Assembly: GCA_039815055.1 (NCBI GenBank)
Contig: JBCCAA010000005.1
Coordinates: forward strand, 1-64,000
From: UBA5336 sp039815055
Lineage (GTDB): Bacteria; Pseudomonadota; Alphaproteobacteria; Caulobacterales; Hyphomonadaceae
Length of the DNA stretch: 64,000 bases
Direction: 5' to 3'
Of this stretch, positions 1-8,496 are shown one piece after another. The translations under genes and the position numbers were made by a program. The stretch's first letter is position 1. Each line of letters begins with the position of its first letter. Below the pieces are notes generated by a model that saw nothing but the letters and a program-made list of their open reading frames with translations, did no database searches and was not told the DNA's origin.

Positions 1-588
1 ATCCAGCGCGTGCTAACAGCGGTGCGCGCCCGCGCGGAGGCTGAAAGCGACATCCCGCTGGCGAGCTTGCCGGGCGAAGCCTGGCCGATCGCTTCGGGCA
101 TCTGGGCACGGGCCCGTGGCAGCGAGATTGAGTTCAACTGGATGGGCGACTGCATAGCGCTGGAGCTGTCCACGGGCGCGGTCATCGGTCCGGTGGATGC
201 AGCGGTCGGAGAGAGCACGCAACTGCGCGGCATCGACAAGCTAACACGCGAAGGGGTCTGGGCGCAGGTTCGCGCAGACCGCCGCCGGGGCTTTGACGCA
301 CGTACCCCCCTGTTCGGCCTGCGCCCGAATGTGGTGCATATGCCCGCACCTGTCGTGCGCCCCGCAAATACAGGTGACGGGTATGTCCTGATGAGTGACG
401 GATTCTATCGCCTGATAGAGCCCTATGGCATGTATGATGGGCCCGCGCTGGCGCGTGCGATCAAGGACAAGGGGCTGACCGGCCTGATCTCAGAGCTGCG
501 CACTTTTGAAGCCAGTGACGCCGCTTGTGCCATGCCACGGGTCAAACGCGCCGACGATGCGTGCGCCCTCTGGCTTGAATGCGTTTAA
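1..588 (+). CDS. PP2C-family protein phosphatase, 5' end outside window
   Basis: The frame is open to the left edge of the window, so the gene probably starts upstream and only its C-terminal part (about 195 codons) is here. It is likely a metal-dependent serine/threonine phosphatase of the PP2C type. Supporting motifs are a G-D-C-I-A-L strand (family G-D-S-R-x-x), a V-L-M-S-D-G-F-Y-R-L block matching the conserved S-D-G motif, and a C-terminal K-R-A-D-D-A-x-A-L-W-L strand with the metal-binding Asp pair. The N-terminal metal-binding residues lie outside the window. No partner kinase is visible nearby, so the substrate is unknown. Family assignment is by motif recognition only. Confidence 0.65.
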   Translation: MQRVLTAVRARAEAESDIPLASLPGEAWPIASGIWARARGSEIEFNWMGDCIALELSTGAVIGPVDAAVGESTQLRGIDKLTREGVWAQVRADRRRGFDARTPLFGLRPNVVHMPAPVVRPANTGDGYVLMSDGFYRLIEPYGMYDGPALARAIKDKGLTGLISELRTFEASDAACAMPRVKRADDACALWLECV

Positions 589-607
589 TCTCAGGAAAGC
601 GTTTGCA

Positions 608-628
608 AACCCCAGATTTATCTGGGTT
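608..628 (+). terminator. weak hairpin after the phosphatase gene
   Basis: CCCAGA (611-616), loop TTTA, then TCTGGG (621-626) followed by TTAATT. The stem is only six base pairs and the T-tract is interrupted. It lies just downstream of the phosphatase stop and overlaps a perfect 10-bp palindrome GTTTGCAAAC at 601-610, so it could be a weak terminator or part of a control site for the next gene. Confidence 0.25.
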
Positions 629-661
629 AATTCCCGAACTGGTGCAGATGCGGAGTAGGTT

Positions 662-1987
662 TTGACAGAGACGACATTGACTGAACCGCGTTTACCGGCC
701 GTCTCGCAGAACAAATACCTGCGGTTGTTCTTTGTCTTTATCACCTATACGGCACAGGGCGTTCCGGTGGGCGTGTTTTTCTTTGCCCTGCCCGGATGGC
801 TCTCGGCGAATGGCGCCAGCCCGCTTGAACTCGGCGGATTTTTGAGCGCGGCCTCCCTGCCCTGGAGCCTGAAATTCATCAATGGTTTCCTGATGGACCG
901 GTTCGCATTCCTGAAGATGGGGCGGCGCAGGCCATGGCTGATCACCGCCCAGTTGATCATGGTCGCGGGTCTGGTTTTGCTGGCCATACTGGCACCGGGA
1001 CCGGATGAATTGGCCCTTCTGTCGGGTTTTGCCTTTGTGGTTATGTTTGCGACGACATTTCAGGATGTCGCAATAGACGGGCTGGCCGTCGACCTGTTGG
1101 AAGAAGATGAGCGTGGCATCGCAAACGGACTCATGTTCGGCGCCCAATCGATCGGTATCGCAGGCGGCACTGCCATCGTAGGCATGATGATGGCGGCCTA
1201 TGGCATCGCTCCGGCCATGATCGCAGCGGCCATATTTGTTGGCGCTGTCCTGATCCTGGTCATCGGTGTACGCGAACATCCAGGCGAGCGCATTTTGCCG
1301 TGGACGCGCGGCGAGGCTAGCGCCGTCACGTCAGAGCGCCATGTGGGCAACTGGAAGGTGCTGGTGGGTTCGGTCTGGACCTCTATGATCCCGCACAACA
1401 GCCTTCTGTTCCTGGGGGTCCAACTGATGGTTGGGTCAGCCTACGGCATTATGCTGGGCGTTCTGCCGCTTGTCGCGGTCAATGAGGCGGGGTGGACGGA
1501 CGCACAGTTTTCCAACACTGCGGGCGCCAGCAGTCTGGTTGCCGGCCTGCTCGGCGTCCTCGTTTACGGCGTGGTGACAGAGAAACTGACGGCGCGAATT
1601 GCTGCGGCACTGGGCATGGTCCTGTTCGGCGGATGCGGGGCAATTGCAGCGGGCTTCCAGCCGCTCTGGTCCAGCGGGTCATTCAATACATCGTTGATCT
1701 ACGGGTTCTACGCGTTTCAGGTCCTTTATCTCGTGGCCAATTGCGCCCTGGCCATGGCGATCTGTTCTCGCTCCATCGGCGCGACGCAGTTCACGCTTTA
1801 CATGGCCACCGCCAATCTGGGCATGACGATGGGCAGCGCCCTCCTGGGCCCACTGGATGCCATCGGCGGTTACACTGGCATGTTCGCGGGGATCGCGGTG
1901 ACCGCATTCACAGGTGCGGTCCTGGTGTGCCTCGTCATCGCAAAAGCGCCCCAGAATGCGCCAGTGGGCGCCGCCTCCTTCGATTGA
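662..1987 (+). CDS. Major facilitator superfamily transporter
   Basis: 441-residue polytopic inner-membrane protein with about twelve hydrophobic segments in two halves. The loop after TM2 (F-L-M-D-R-F, then M-G-R-R-R-P-W) matches the MFS motif A type, and F-Q-D-V-A-I-D-G-L-A resembles the TM4 region of the AmpG/acetyl-CoA-transporter-like branch. The start is TTG at 662; no ATG or GTG is usable nearby and GGAG lies a short distance upstream. The substrate cannot be read from sequence; AmpG-like muropeptide or siderophore uptake are possibilities only. It stands alone, with creD following 141 nt later behind its own ribosome binding site. Confidence 0.8.
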   Translation: MTETTLTEPRLPAVSQNKYLRLFFVFITYTAQGVPVGVFFFALPGWLSANGASPLELGGFLSAASLPWSLKFINGFLMDRFAFLKMGRRRPWLITAQLIMVAGLVLLAILAPGPDELALLSGFAFVVMFATTFQDVAIDGLAVDLLEEDERGIANGLMFGAQSIGIAGGTAIVGMMMAAYGIAPAMIAAAIFVGAVLILVIGVREHPGERILPWTRGEASAVTSERHVGNWKVLVGSVWTSMIPHNSLLFLGVQLMVGSAYGIMLGVLPLVAVNEAGWTDAQFSNTAGASSLVAGLLGVLVYGVVTEKLTARIAAALGMVLFGGCGAIAAGFQPLWSSGSFNTSLIYGFYAFQVLYLVANCALAMAICSRSIGATQFTLYMATANLGMTMGSALLGPLDAIGGYTGMFAGIAVTAFTGAVLVCLVIAKAPQNAPVGAASFD

Positions 1988-2128
1988 GCCGGGCTTAACC
2001 GGCAACCATTCAGGCTGATCCCAACAAAACCGTAATCTTTCACGGCACTGCCCGGCCCTTGCCGCATCTGCGCCTTACGCGGCCCGCATCAAACAAGCTC
2101 GCGAAAAACTGATGCAAGGAGACCGGCG

Positions 2129-3547
2129 ATGACCACGCCGACACCCCCAACCGCGCCTTCAGCCTCCCCCGGCTCTGGCGCCAACCCTTTTGAAAAACTG
2201 CTGCCACGCCGATCTGCGGGACTGAAGCTGATCCTGGTCTGCGCCCTCGCCCTGCTCATGGCGGTGCCGGCCATGTTTGTTTATGGTGTCGTCCATGAGC
2301 GAACCATGGGCCAGACCCAGGCGCTGGCCGAGGTATCGGAGAAAGTCGGCGGCCAGCAAGCCGTGATCGGGCCGTTCATTTCGGTGCCCTATGCCCGCGC
2401 GCCCAACCCGAACAAACCCAATGACGTGGTCTACGGCCATGCCATCGCATTTGCCGAAACCGGCGCTGTGACGGCTGACGTTACGGTGACGGAACGCAAG
2501 CGTGGCATCTATCTCGTGCCCGTTTTCGAGAGTGATCTGCGCTTCGACGCGGTGGTCGATCCGGGCACCCTGCGCGGCGCTATCCCAGCCGATGCCACAC
2601 CGATCTGGGCCGATGCCCGGATTTATTCTGGCGTCAGCGACACGCGCGGCCTGCGCAGCGGCGTTTCACTCACCGCCGATGGCACCACGCTGCCAGTAGA
2701 GCCCGCGCCAAAGCGGACCTATTCCGATCCGACCACTTATAGCAGCGTGCCAGCCTCAGCGGTTCACCTGGCAGAAGCCCGGATTCCGGATCTGGAAAGC
2801 CGCGAGGAGCCGATCCGTTTTACGCTCAATCTGGATCTGTCCGGCGCCGAACGGCTCTCCATCGCCGCTTTTGCCAAGTCCACAACGGTAGACATGACAA
2901 GCAATTGGGATGCGCCGAGCTTTACCGGTGGTGTGCTGCCCATCTCCCATACCGTGGAAGATCAGAACGTAGATGGGTTTTCTGCACGCTGGGATGTGCC
3001 TTATCTGGCGCGCGGTATTCCAGGCGCTGGCGCACGCATTGACTTGAACGAGTTGACCAATTGGAACGCGCGGGACATGGCCACCCGGTTCGTGCGCCCG
3101 GCCAACCCGTATCAAAGTGTCGAGCGGGCGTTGAAATACGCCGCCATGTTCATCGGCTTTGTGTTTCTCGCCTATTTCCTGTTCGAAGTGACGCGAAAGG
3201 CGCGAGCCCACCCGGCGCAATATGTTTTGGTGGGGCTGGCCCAGTCGATCTTCTACCTGCTGCTGCTGGCGTTTGCAGAGCGGATGGGGTTTGACCTGGC
3301 CTTCCTGATGGCCGCGGGCATGACCGTGGGCCTGATCTCGCTCTATCCTGTCAGCGTGTTCAAATCCCTGGCGACGGGCCTGAAAGCGTTCGCGGCCCTG
3401 GGCGGCATTTACGGGCTGATCTATGTGCTGATGCGTGCTGAAGACCAGGCCCTGCTGGCCGGTGCGATTGCCAGCTTTGCCGCGATTTCCGTAACCATGT
3501 TCATGACCCGCAACATCGACTGGTATGGGGACCGACAAGCTGCTTAA
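2129..3547 (+). CDS. creD: CreD family inner membrane protein
   Basis: 472 residues, close to the usual CreD length. There is an N-terminal transmembrane segment (about residues 33-53), a long periplasmic beta-rich domain containing T-S-N-W-D-A-P-S-F and G-G-V-L-P, and four or more C-terminal helices starting at Y-Q-S-V-E-R-A-L-K-Y. CreD proteins are linked to envelope integrity and, in enterobacteria and Aeromonas, to the CreBC response and beta-lactam tolerance; the biochemical role is unknown. A strong AAGGAG precedes the ATG. No creB or creC is in the window, so regulation may differ. A bidirectional-looking hairpin follows the stop. Confidence 0.85.
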   Translation: MTTPTPPTAPSASPGSGANPFEKLLPRRSAGLKLILVCALALLMAVPAMFVYGVVHERTMGQTQALAEVSEKVGGQQAVIGPFISVPYARAPNPNKPNDVVYGHAIAFAETGAVTADVTVTERKRGIYLVPVFESDLRFDAVVDPGTLRGAIPADATPIWADARIYSGVSDTRGLRSGVSLTADGTTLPVEPAPKRTYSDPTTYSSVPASAVHLAEARIPDLESREEPIRFTLNLDLSGAERLSIAAFAKSTTVDMTSNWDAPSFTGGVLPISHTVEDQNVDGFSARWDVPYLARGIPGAGARIDLNELTNWNARDMATRFVRPANPYQSVERALKYAAMFIGFVFLAYFLFEVTRKARAHPAQYVLVGLAQSIFYLLLLAFAERMGFDLAFLMAAGMTVGLISLYPVSVFKSLATGLKAFAALGGIYGLIYVLMRAEDQALLAGAIASFAAISVTMFMTRNIDWYGDRQAA

Positions 3548-3605
3548 GCCGCCTTCTCGGGCTTGAACCGGAACCTTGCTCAAGGCTGGGGATGCGGACA
3601 GCCTC

Positions 3606-3639
3606 AAAAAAAGAAACGGCCCCGATATGGGGCCGTTTC
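3606..3639 (-). terminator. Intrinsic terminator of the channel-like gene
   Basis: Perfect 11-bp inverted repeat (GAAACGGCCCC, loop GATAT, GGGGCCGTTTC). On the minus strand it is followed by seven T residues, the form expected for the leftward gene ending at 3662. On the plus strand only a short, broken T-run follows, so any termination of creD would be weaker. Confidence 0.85.
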
Positions 3640-3661
3640 CAGTTTTGGAGATGCCAAAAGC

Positions 3662-4846
3662 TTATTTGCTCGGGCGCATCTTTTCCAGTTGCGCAGCCGC
3701 CCAATCCTTGCCGCCCCAGCCAAACGCAATGGCCAGGCCGAGGGACGCACCGCCGACAATGAACAGAGCAACCTGAGTGATGAAAATGCCGCCGGTTGGG
3801 TCGAGACCCATACGCGACACGCCCAGAATGACCGACAGGATGATGATCGCATATTTCACGATGTCGGCTGCCATATCCGTAGCGCCGGATCCGGCAGACT
3901 TCATGGCATCAGTCACCAGACGTGCCACAAACACGCCGGCGAAGATGATCAACGCGCCGAAGACGATCTGCGTGGCAAATGCGAGCACGGTGTCCATGGC
4001 CATGGTGAGCGTGGCAAAGTCCAGCGCGCGAAGCGACTGGATCAAGCCGAGCAACACAATGAAGAACAGCGCCAGGCGCGACAGCACCTTGGAGGCTGTC
4101 AGGCCGCTGTCTGCACCCTTCAGAATGCCCAGCTCTGCCACCGCGCTATCAACACCGAAATTCGGAAGCGTCTTCTCGATGAGATCAGACACAAACCGGC
4201 CGATGAAGACAAACACGGTCAGGATGATCGCCGCCAGAATGATGTTGTCTAGGCTGTCGACAATCGAGCTGAGAAGCCCATTCACCGGATCTGAAATCGC
4301 CTCGATCGCCAGCACATCGAACGCTGCGATGGCGCCGAGAATGTAGAGCAGCGCTTGCAGTATCGTGGACGTGACGCCGGAAATGTTCACCGGGCCACTG
4401 GCCAGATTGGCCTTTTCCGGCAGCGGGTCAGCAAACACCAGCACTGCTTTGGCCGCCTGTTTGACGATGGTCGCGACGATAGCGAACAACGCAAACATCA
4501 AGATCGCGCCGAGAATCCGTGGAAGATAGGCGAAGATCGTGTCGACCATTTCGTTCAGTGGTGAGGTGATTGTGGTGAGTTCCAGCCGCGTGAGCGCCTG
4601 GATAACGCCGAGCAGGATGATCACCCAGAACGCCGCTGATGAGAGGTTGGTGCCAAGGCTCTTCTTACCCGGACCTGCCGTTTCATTGGCCTTCTTGGCC
4701 AGGCCAGTCTTGTCGATGGCCGCGCCGATCAGCCAGCGCACAAAATAAGCGGCGAGGATGAAGCCGATGAGGATGGCAATCGCAGCGGCGATGTTTGGAC
4801 CATACTCGTTAAATTGACGGGAAATATTGTCCCATAGATCATTCAT
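3662..4846 (-). CDS. Conserved-TM-helix (MscS-related) membrane protein
   Basis: 394 residues, almost wholly hydrophobic, with repeated copies of the conserved-TM-helix unit (Pfam TM_helix) such as L-P-R-I-L-G-A-I-L-M-F and the region following V-D-S-L-D-N-I-I. It ends in G-L-A-I-A-F-G-W-G-G-K-D, which resembles the pore-helix end of MscS-type channels. The soluble beta domain and cytoplasmic vestibule of canonical MscS are absent, because the protein stops about 13 residues after that glycine motif. A role in osmotic or membrane-tension response is inferred from family only. A strong intrinsic terminator follows. The acyltransferase gene lies 75 nt upstream on the same strand. Confidence 0.75.
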   Translation of the reverse strand: MNDLWDNISRQFNEYGPNIAAAIAILIGFILAAYFVRWLIGAAIDKTGLAKKANETAGPGKKSLGTNLSSAAFWVIILLGVIQALTRLELTTITSPLNEMVDTIFAYLPRILGAILMFALFAIVATIVKQAAKAVLVFADPLPEKANLASGPVNISGVTSTILQALLYILGAIAAFDVLAIEAISDPVNGLLSSIVDSLDNIILAAIILTVFVFIGRFVSDLIEKTLPNFGVDSAVAELGILKGADSGLTASKVLSRLALFFIVLLGLIQSLRALDFATLTMAMDTVLAFATQIVFGALIIFAGVFVARLVTDAMKSAGSGATDMAADIVKYAIIILSVILGVSRMGLDPTGGIFITQVALFIVGGASLGLAIAFGWGGKDWAAAQLEKMRPSK

Positions 4847-4921
4847 GTCAGACCCCCTTAGTCTGTTAGCCGATGAGGGCAGTGTTTATCACACTTTCCA
4901 ATTCGTTAACGGGGAGAACTG

Positions 4922-5815
4922 TTATTTTTCAAAGGGTGCCTTGGGATTCGCCTGAAGCGTGTAGGCAACATAATCCTTCAGCGCCTCGGTGACGACGCTG
5001 CCCGGACCAGTCAAATCACCGGGCTGTATGGCGTTTCCAAAGGTGAAGTGAAACGGCGCGCCTTTTTTGTTCAACAGCTCGTGGAACAAGGTGATGTCAC
5101 GCAATTCCCCATTCACGCGAGCGAAGAAATAATAGAGCCGCGAGTTCAGTGCCTTCAAATTCACCGGAATGATCGGCGCGGACTGTTTTTTCGCCAGTCC
5201 GACCACAGTGGTGAACCAGTCATGTTCGGTGAGCGTGCCGTCGATCCGTTTGGCGAGTTTACCGGATGGGAAAATGATCACGCACTTTTCTTCAGCGAAC
5301 GCCTGGGCGGCAAGGCGCAAGGTTTCGCGGGTCTTGGCCGGTGAGCGTTTGTCCATCAGCCACTCAACCGGAATGATGATGTCTGTGAAGCGAGGATTGA
5401 CGCGCACGGCATCAGCGTTGGCAAACACCACAATGTCTTTGCGGCGCGCGCGCAGGACGTCCCAAATCGCGATGCCATCGGCCAAACCCGTCGGGTGATT
5501 CGCCGCTACGATGCAGCGACCGGTTTCAGGCAAGCGCTCGGCATGGTCGACCGTGATGTCCATCGCAAGCTCTTCGGCAAGATAGTCAAATGACATCTCG
5601 CCATTGAGCTCCATAAGGTGGTCGGCCATGCGACGGGCCTTGGTGTAGCCCAGAAGATTATACAGGATCGGGCGCACAACCGGCCACGTCCAATGGTTCA
5701 CGAAAGAAGGGCAGCGCTCTTGAATCAGCTCATCAGCGATGTGCAGGTCGCTGCGCACGGTATCGGGCAAAAACACCGATGTTCGGGCCGTCAAAGGTGC
5801 GCTATCATCAGACAT
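4922..5815 (-). CDS. Lysophospholipid acyltransferase family protein
   Basis: 297 residues. A-N-H-P-T-G-L-A-D-G is the His-Asp catalytic motif in the H-x5-D form seen in the hemolysin-like/OlsA acyltransferase branch, and I-I-F-P-S-G-K-L-A corresponds to the F-P-S/E-G phosphate-binding block. It probably transfers an acyl chain to a lysolipid at the inner membrane surface, either a lysophosphatidic acid or an amino-acid lipid; the acceptor cannot be told from sequence. The suhB-like gene is just upstream on the same strand (54 nt). Confidence 0.8.
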   Translation of the reverse strand: MSDDSAPLTARTSVFLPDTVRSDLHIADELIQERCPSFVNHWTWPVVRPILYNLLGYTKARRMADHLMELNGEMSFDYLAEELAMDITVDHAERLPETGRCIVAANHPTGLADGIAIWDVLRARRKDIVVFANADAVRVNPRFTDIIIPVEWLMDKRSPAKTRETLRLAAQAFAEEKCVIIFPSGKLAKRIDGTLTEHDWFTTVVGLAKKQSAPIIPVNLKALNSRLYYFFARVNGELRDITLFHELLNKKGAPFHFTFGNAIQPGDLTGPGSVVTEALKDYVAYTLQANPKAPFEK

Positions 5816-5869
5816 GAAGGTAGTGTCTCAGCAAATTGCGTGCGTGACCAGTGAACTCGCCGCGCAGGA

Positions 5870-6691
5870 CTAGTCTTCCGGATCGCTGAGGATGTCCTTG
5901 GAGCGGATCAGCCGTTGGTGGAGATCGGGCATCAGATCCTCATTCGCCGCGATGATCGATCCGGTCCGCAGCACATCGCCGCCATCAAGCTCTTCTACCA
6001 CACCGCCTGCCTCGCGCACCAACACGATACCGGCAGCAATGTCCCAGGACTTCAGGCCCCGCTCCCAAAACCCGTCAAAGCGGCCGGCGGCCACATAAGC
6101 CAGGTCCAGTGCAGCCGAGCCATAGCGGCGAATTCCGGCACAATAGGGCGTCAACGCAGCCAATTCGCCCCAGAAAGCGCGGTGCTCTTCCTCGCCCTTG
6201 CCCATCCAGGGGGTTCCGGTGGCAATTACCGCCGCGCCAAGCTTGCGGCGGGCGGCAACAACCAGCTTGCGCTGATCCAGCCAGGCGCCACGACCGCGTT
6301 CAGCCCAGAATATCTCGTTCTTGGCGACGTCATAGACCACGCCGGCAAACAGCTCGCCTTCGCGCTGCAGGCCGATGGACACGGCATAGTGCGGCTGGCC
6401 GTGCAGGAAGTTCAACGTACCATCCAACGGATCGACGATGAACGTGTTGGACTTGTCGGTGCCCTCTACAATCCCGCGTTCTTCCATGATGAAGCCATAA
6501 CCCGGGCGCGCCTTGGATAGCGCCGCATAGATGATTTCTTCGGCCCGGTGATCGGCATTGGACACAAAATCTGCAGGTCCTTTCTTGGAGACCTGGAGGT
6601 TTTCAACCTCACCAAAATCACGGGCAAGCGCGCGGCCAGCGTCCCGCGCAGCCTGGATCATCACATTGCCAACGGCAGAGGGTTTGGACAT
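5870..6691 (-). CDS. suhB: Inositol monophosphatase family protein
   Basis: 273-residue Mg2+-dependent phosphatase of the inositol monophosphatase/SuhB family. Metal ligands are visible: E-E-R-G, D-P-L-D-G-T-L-N-F (D-P-L-D-G-T signature) and W-D-I-A-A-G (W-D-x-A-A-G signature). Cellular roles of SuhB homologues include dephosphorylating inositol-1-phosphate and, in E. coli, a moonlighting role in rRNA transcription. The gene follows efp by 9 nt on the same strand, a pairing I recall from other alphaproteobacteria, so the two are likely cotranscribed. The symbol rests on family similarity. Confidence 0.88.
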   Translation of the reverse strand: MSKPSAVGNVMIQAARDAGRALARDFGEVENLQVSKKGPADFVSNADHRAEEIIYAALSKARPGYGFIMEERGIVEGTDKSNTFIVDPLDGTLNFLHGQPHYAVSIGLQREGELFAGVVYDVAKNEIFWAERGRGAWLDQRKLVVAARRKLGAAVIATGTPWMGKGEEEHRAFWGELAALTPYCAGIRRYGSAALDLAYVAAGRFDGFWERGLKSWDIAAGIVLVREAGGVVEELDGGDVLRTGSIIAANEDLMPDLHQRLIRSKDILSDPED

Positions 6692-6700
6692 TGTCTAGCC

Positions 6701-7267
6701 TTAGTCCGAGCGACGCAGATAGGTGCTGTCTGCGGTCTGCACGACGATCTTTTCACCCTGGCCGACAAAAGGCGGCACCATCACGCGTACGCCATTGTCA
6801 CATGTTGCGGGCTTGAACGAGTTTGCCGCCGTCTGGCCTTTCACGACAGGCTCGGTCTCTACCACTTCGAGGATCACCTGTTCGGGCAGCGCCACGCCGA
6901 TTGGCGTTGTTTCATAGAACTCGATCTCCACGACCATGCCGTCCTGGAGGTAGGCGCCCTGATCGCCCAGAAAATCATGCTGCAGCTCGATCTGCTCAAA
7001 GGTCTCCTGGTCCATGAAGGCAAAAGCTTCGCCGCTGTCGAATAGGAATTGGAACTTCTTCTGCTCCAGACGCACTTTCTCGACCGTTTCACTGGCGCGG
7101 AACCGTTCGTTCAGCTTCGACCCGTTCATCAGATTACGCAGTTCCACCTGGTTGAACGCGCCGCCTTTGCCGGGCTTCACCGAGTTGGTCTTCATGGCCC
7201 GCCAGACCGAACCCTGATGCTCAATCACGTTGCCTGGCTTGATCTCGTTGCCATTGATCTTGGCCAT
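6701..7267 (-). CDS. efp: Translation elongation factor P
   Basis: 188 residues, standard length. Three beta domains: an N-terminal KOW-like domain carrying the loop K31-P-G-K34-G-G-A-F, then the OB-like middle and C-terminal domains ending near V-R-V-M-V-P-P-F. Lys34 sits between two glycines at the position lysylated by EpmA in many proteobacteria, which suggests that type of modification; the modifying enzymes are not in this window. EF-P relieves ribosome stalling at consecutive prolines. It is the first gene of a leftward pair with suhB. Confidence 0.95.
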   Translation of the reverse strand: MAKINGNEIKPGNVIEHQGSVWRAMKTNSVKPGKGGAFNQVELRNLMNGSKLNERFRASETVEKVRLEQKKFQFLFDSGEAFAFMDQETFEQIELQHDFLGDQGAYLQDGMVVEIEFYETTPIGVALPEQVILEVVETEPVVKGQTAANSFKPATCDNGVRVMVPPFVGQGEKIVVQTADSTYLRRSD

Positions 7268-7344
7268 TATTTCTCTCCGAGTGTTTGAGCCGGGGCCTAT
7301 CGGTGCGGGAGGCCGTGGTCAAGCGGCACTGGCGGCGCGGCGGG

Positions 7345-7364
7345 CCGTCTGCTAGGTCAGACGG
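7345..7364. other. Inverted repeat upstream of small membrane gene
   Basis: CCGTCTG, 6-nt loop, CAGACGG, a perfect 7-bp stem in the divergent region between efp and the rightward small membrane gene. There is no T-tract, so it does not look like a terminator. It may be an operator or 5' UTR structure, or chance. Confidence 0.25.
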
Positions 7365-7391
7365 TCTCCATTGGGAAAAAGGAGCCCTGTT

Positions 7392-7766
7392 ATGTTCGAC
7401 AGCTGGACCGAAAAACTCCTGGATTTCGACCGCCGCATCGGACCGGAACTGACCCGGCCGATCTACTATTTAGGCCTGATCGTCATTGCCGGGCTAGTGC
7501 TCGGCGCCATGTTGATGTCGCTAACATCGCTGTTTTCAGACTTCTTTGGCTCACTTGGCCGCCTGATCGGCGCGCCTTTTGTGGGCGTATTGGCCGTTCT
7601 GGTCTGGCGGCTCATGTGCGAATGGGCCTTTTTGTACTTTGCAGACCGAACCGAGGCGGCCGAGTTTGATTTCGAAGACGCGGTGGACGTCGATAGCGTG
7701 GTGATCACGCCCGAAGACGAAGTGCCGGCAAACGACTCCGCCGCTCCAGAAACCCCGACATCGTAA
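7392..7766 (+). CDS. DUF4282-like small membrane protein
   Basis: 124 residues from ATG 7392, which sits 8 nt after a good AAAAAGGAG. An in-frame TTG at 7371 lies in front of that ribosome binding site and is less likely. Two hydrophobic segments follow (about residues 22-48 and 58-80), then W-R-L-M-C-E-W-A-F-L-Y-F, matching the R-x-x-C-E-x-x-x-x-x-F end of DUF4282 proteins, and an acidic, Pro/Thr-rich tail. Function unknown. It is monocistronic and divergent from efp. Confidence 0.6.
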   Translation: MFDSWTEKLLDFDRRIGPELTRPIYYLGLIVIAGLVLGAMLMSLTSLFSDFFGSLGRLIGAPFVGVLAVLVWRLMCEWAFLYFADRTEAAEFDFEDAVDVDSVVITPEDEVPANDSAAPETPTS

Positions 7767-7793
7767 GCAAAACCGCCCCGAGCGTCGATCAAC

Positions 7794-8465
7794 TTACGCC
7801 CAAGCGGCAGCTTCCTGTTCCATCACCACGTTGAAGGCGGCGACGGCGGCGTCTGGACCGTCGGGATGGTCCCAGACGCCTGAACTCACCGCGATGAAGT
7901 CTGCGCCAGCGCGCACCAGCGTCGCCACATTTTCCACGGTAATCCCGCCAATCGCCACGCAAGGCAGTGTCATCGCGCCCTGCCAGAAGCTGAGTACACC
8001 CGGGTCCGCCGGGGTCGCCCGCTCCTTGGTTGTCGTTGGGTAAAAGCTGCCAAACGCAACATAGTCAGCGCCCTGTTCGCCGGCCTCCATCGCCAAATGC
8101 CGGGACGCCTTGCACGTCGCCCCCACAATGGCGTCGATGCCGAGGGTGGCTCTGGCGGCACTGATCGGCGTGTCTGCGGCGCCCAGATGCACCCCATCCG
8201 CACCCAGGTCGAGGGCGAGATCCACGCTATCGTTGATGATAACGGCTACACCGCGATCCTGAACCGGGCGCAGTACAGCCTCTGCAAGCGCCTGGGTCGC
8301 GTCCAGATCAATCAAGTCACCGGTCTTGAGGCGCAATTGAAGGCACGCGATGTCACCGCCATCAAGCGCGCGCATGATCGTGTCGGAAAATGCAGCAACA
8401 TCATCGATGCGCGGCGGTGTGATGAGGTAAAGGCGCGTGCGTTCGCGCGGCGGGGCATCAGTCAT
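7794..8465 (-). CDS. thiE: Thiamine phosphate synthase
   Basis: 223-residue TIM-barrel protein. C-L-Q-L-R-L-K, V-I-I-N-D, G-A-D-G-V-H-L-G, the T-x-x-x-K-E-R-A-T-P loop and V-A-I-G-G-I-T are the ThiE substrate- and phosphate-binding elements. ThiE joins HMP-pyrophosphate to thiazole phosphate to give thiamine phosphate. No other thi gene is adjacent, so a TenI-like isomerase role cannot be fully excluded, although the retained K-E-R loop favours ThiE. No TPP riboswitch was recognised upstream. Confidence 0.85.
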   Translation of the reverse strand: MTDAPPRERTRLYLITPPRIDDVAAFSDTIMRALDGGDIACLQLRLKTGDLIDLDATQALAEAVLRPVQDRGVAVIINDSVDLALDLGADGVHLGAADTPISAARATLGIDAIVGATCKASRHLAMEAGEQGADYVAFGSFYPTTTKERATPADPGVLSFWQGAMTLPCVAIGGITVENVATLVRAGADFIAVSSGVWDHPDGPDAAVAAFNVVMEQEAAAWA

Positions 8466-8496
8466 AGATCGGCCCTAAGAACAAGTTCGCTGGTGG

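Noticed and set aside
3563..4252. Rightward open frame after creD
   Set aside because: It spans the terminator hairpin and runs antisense to the channel-like gene; charged low-complexity product.
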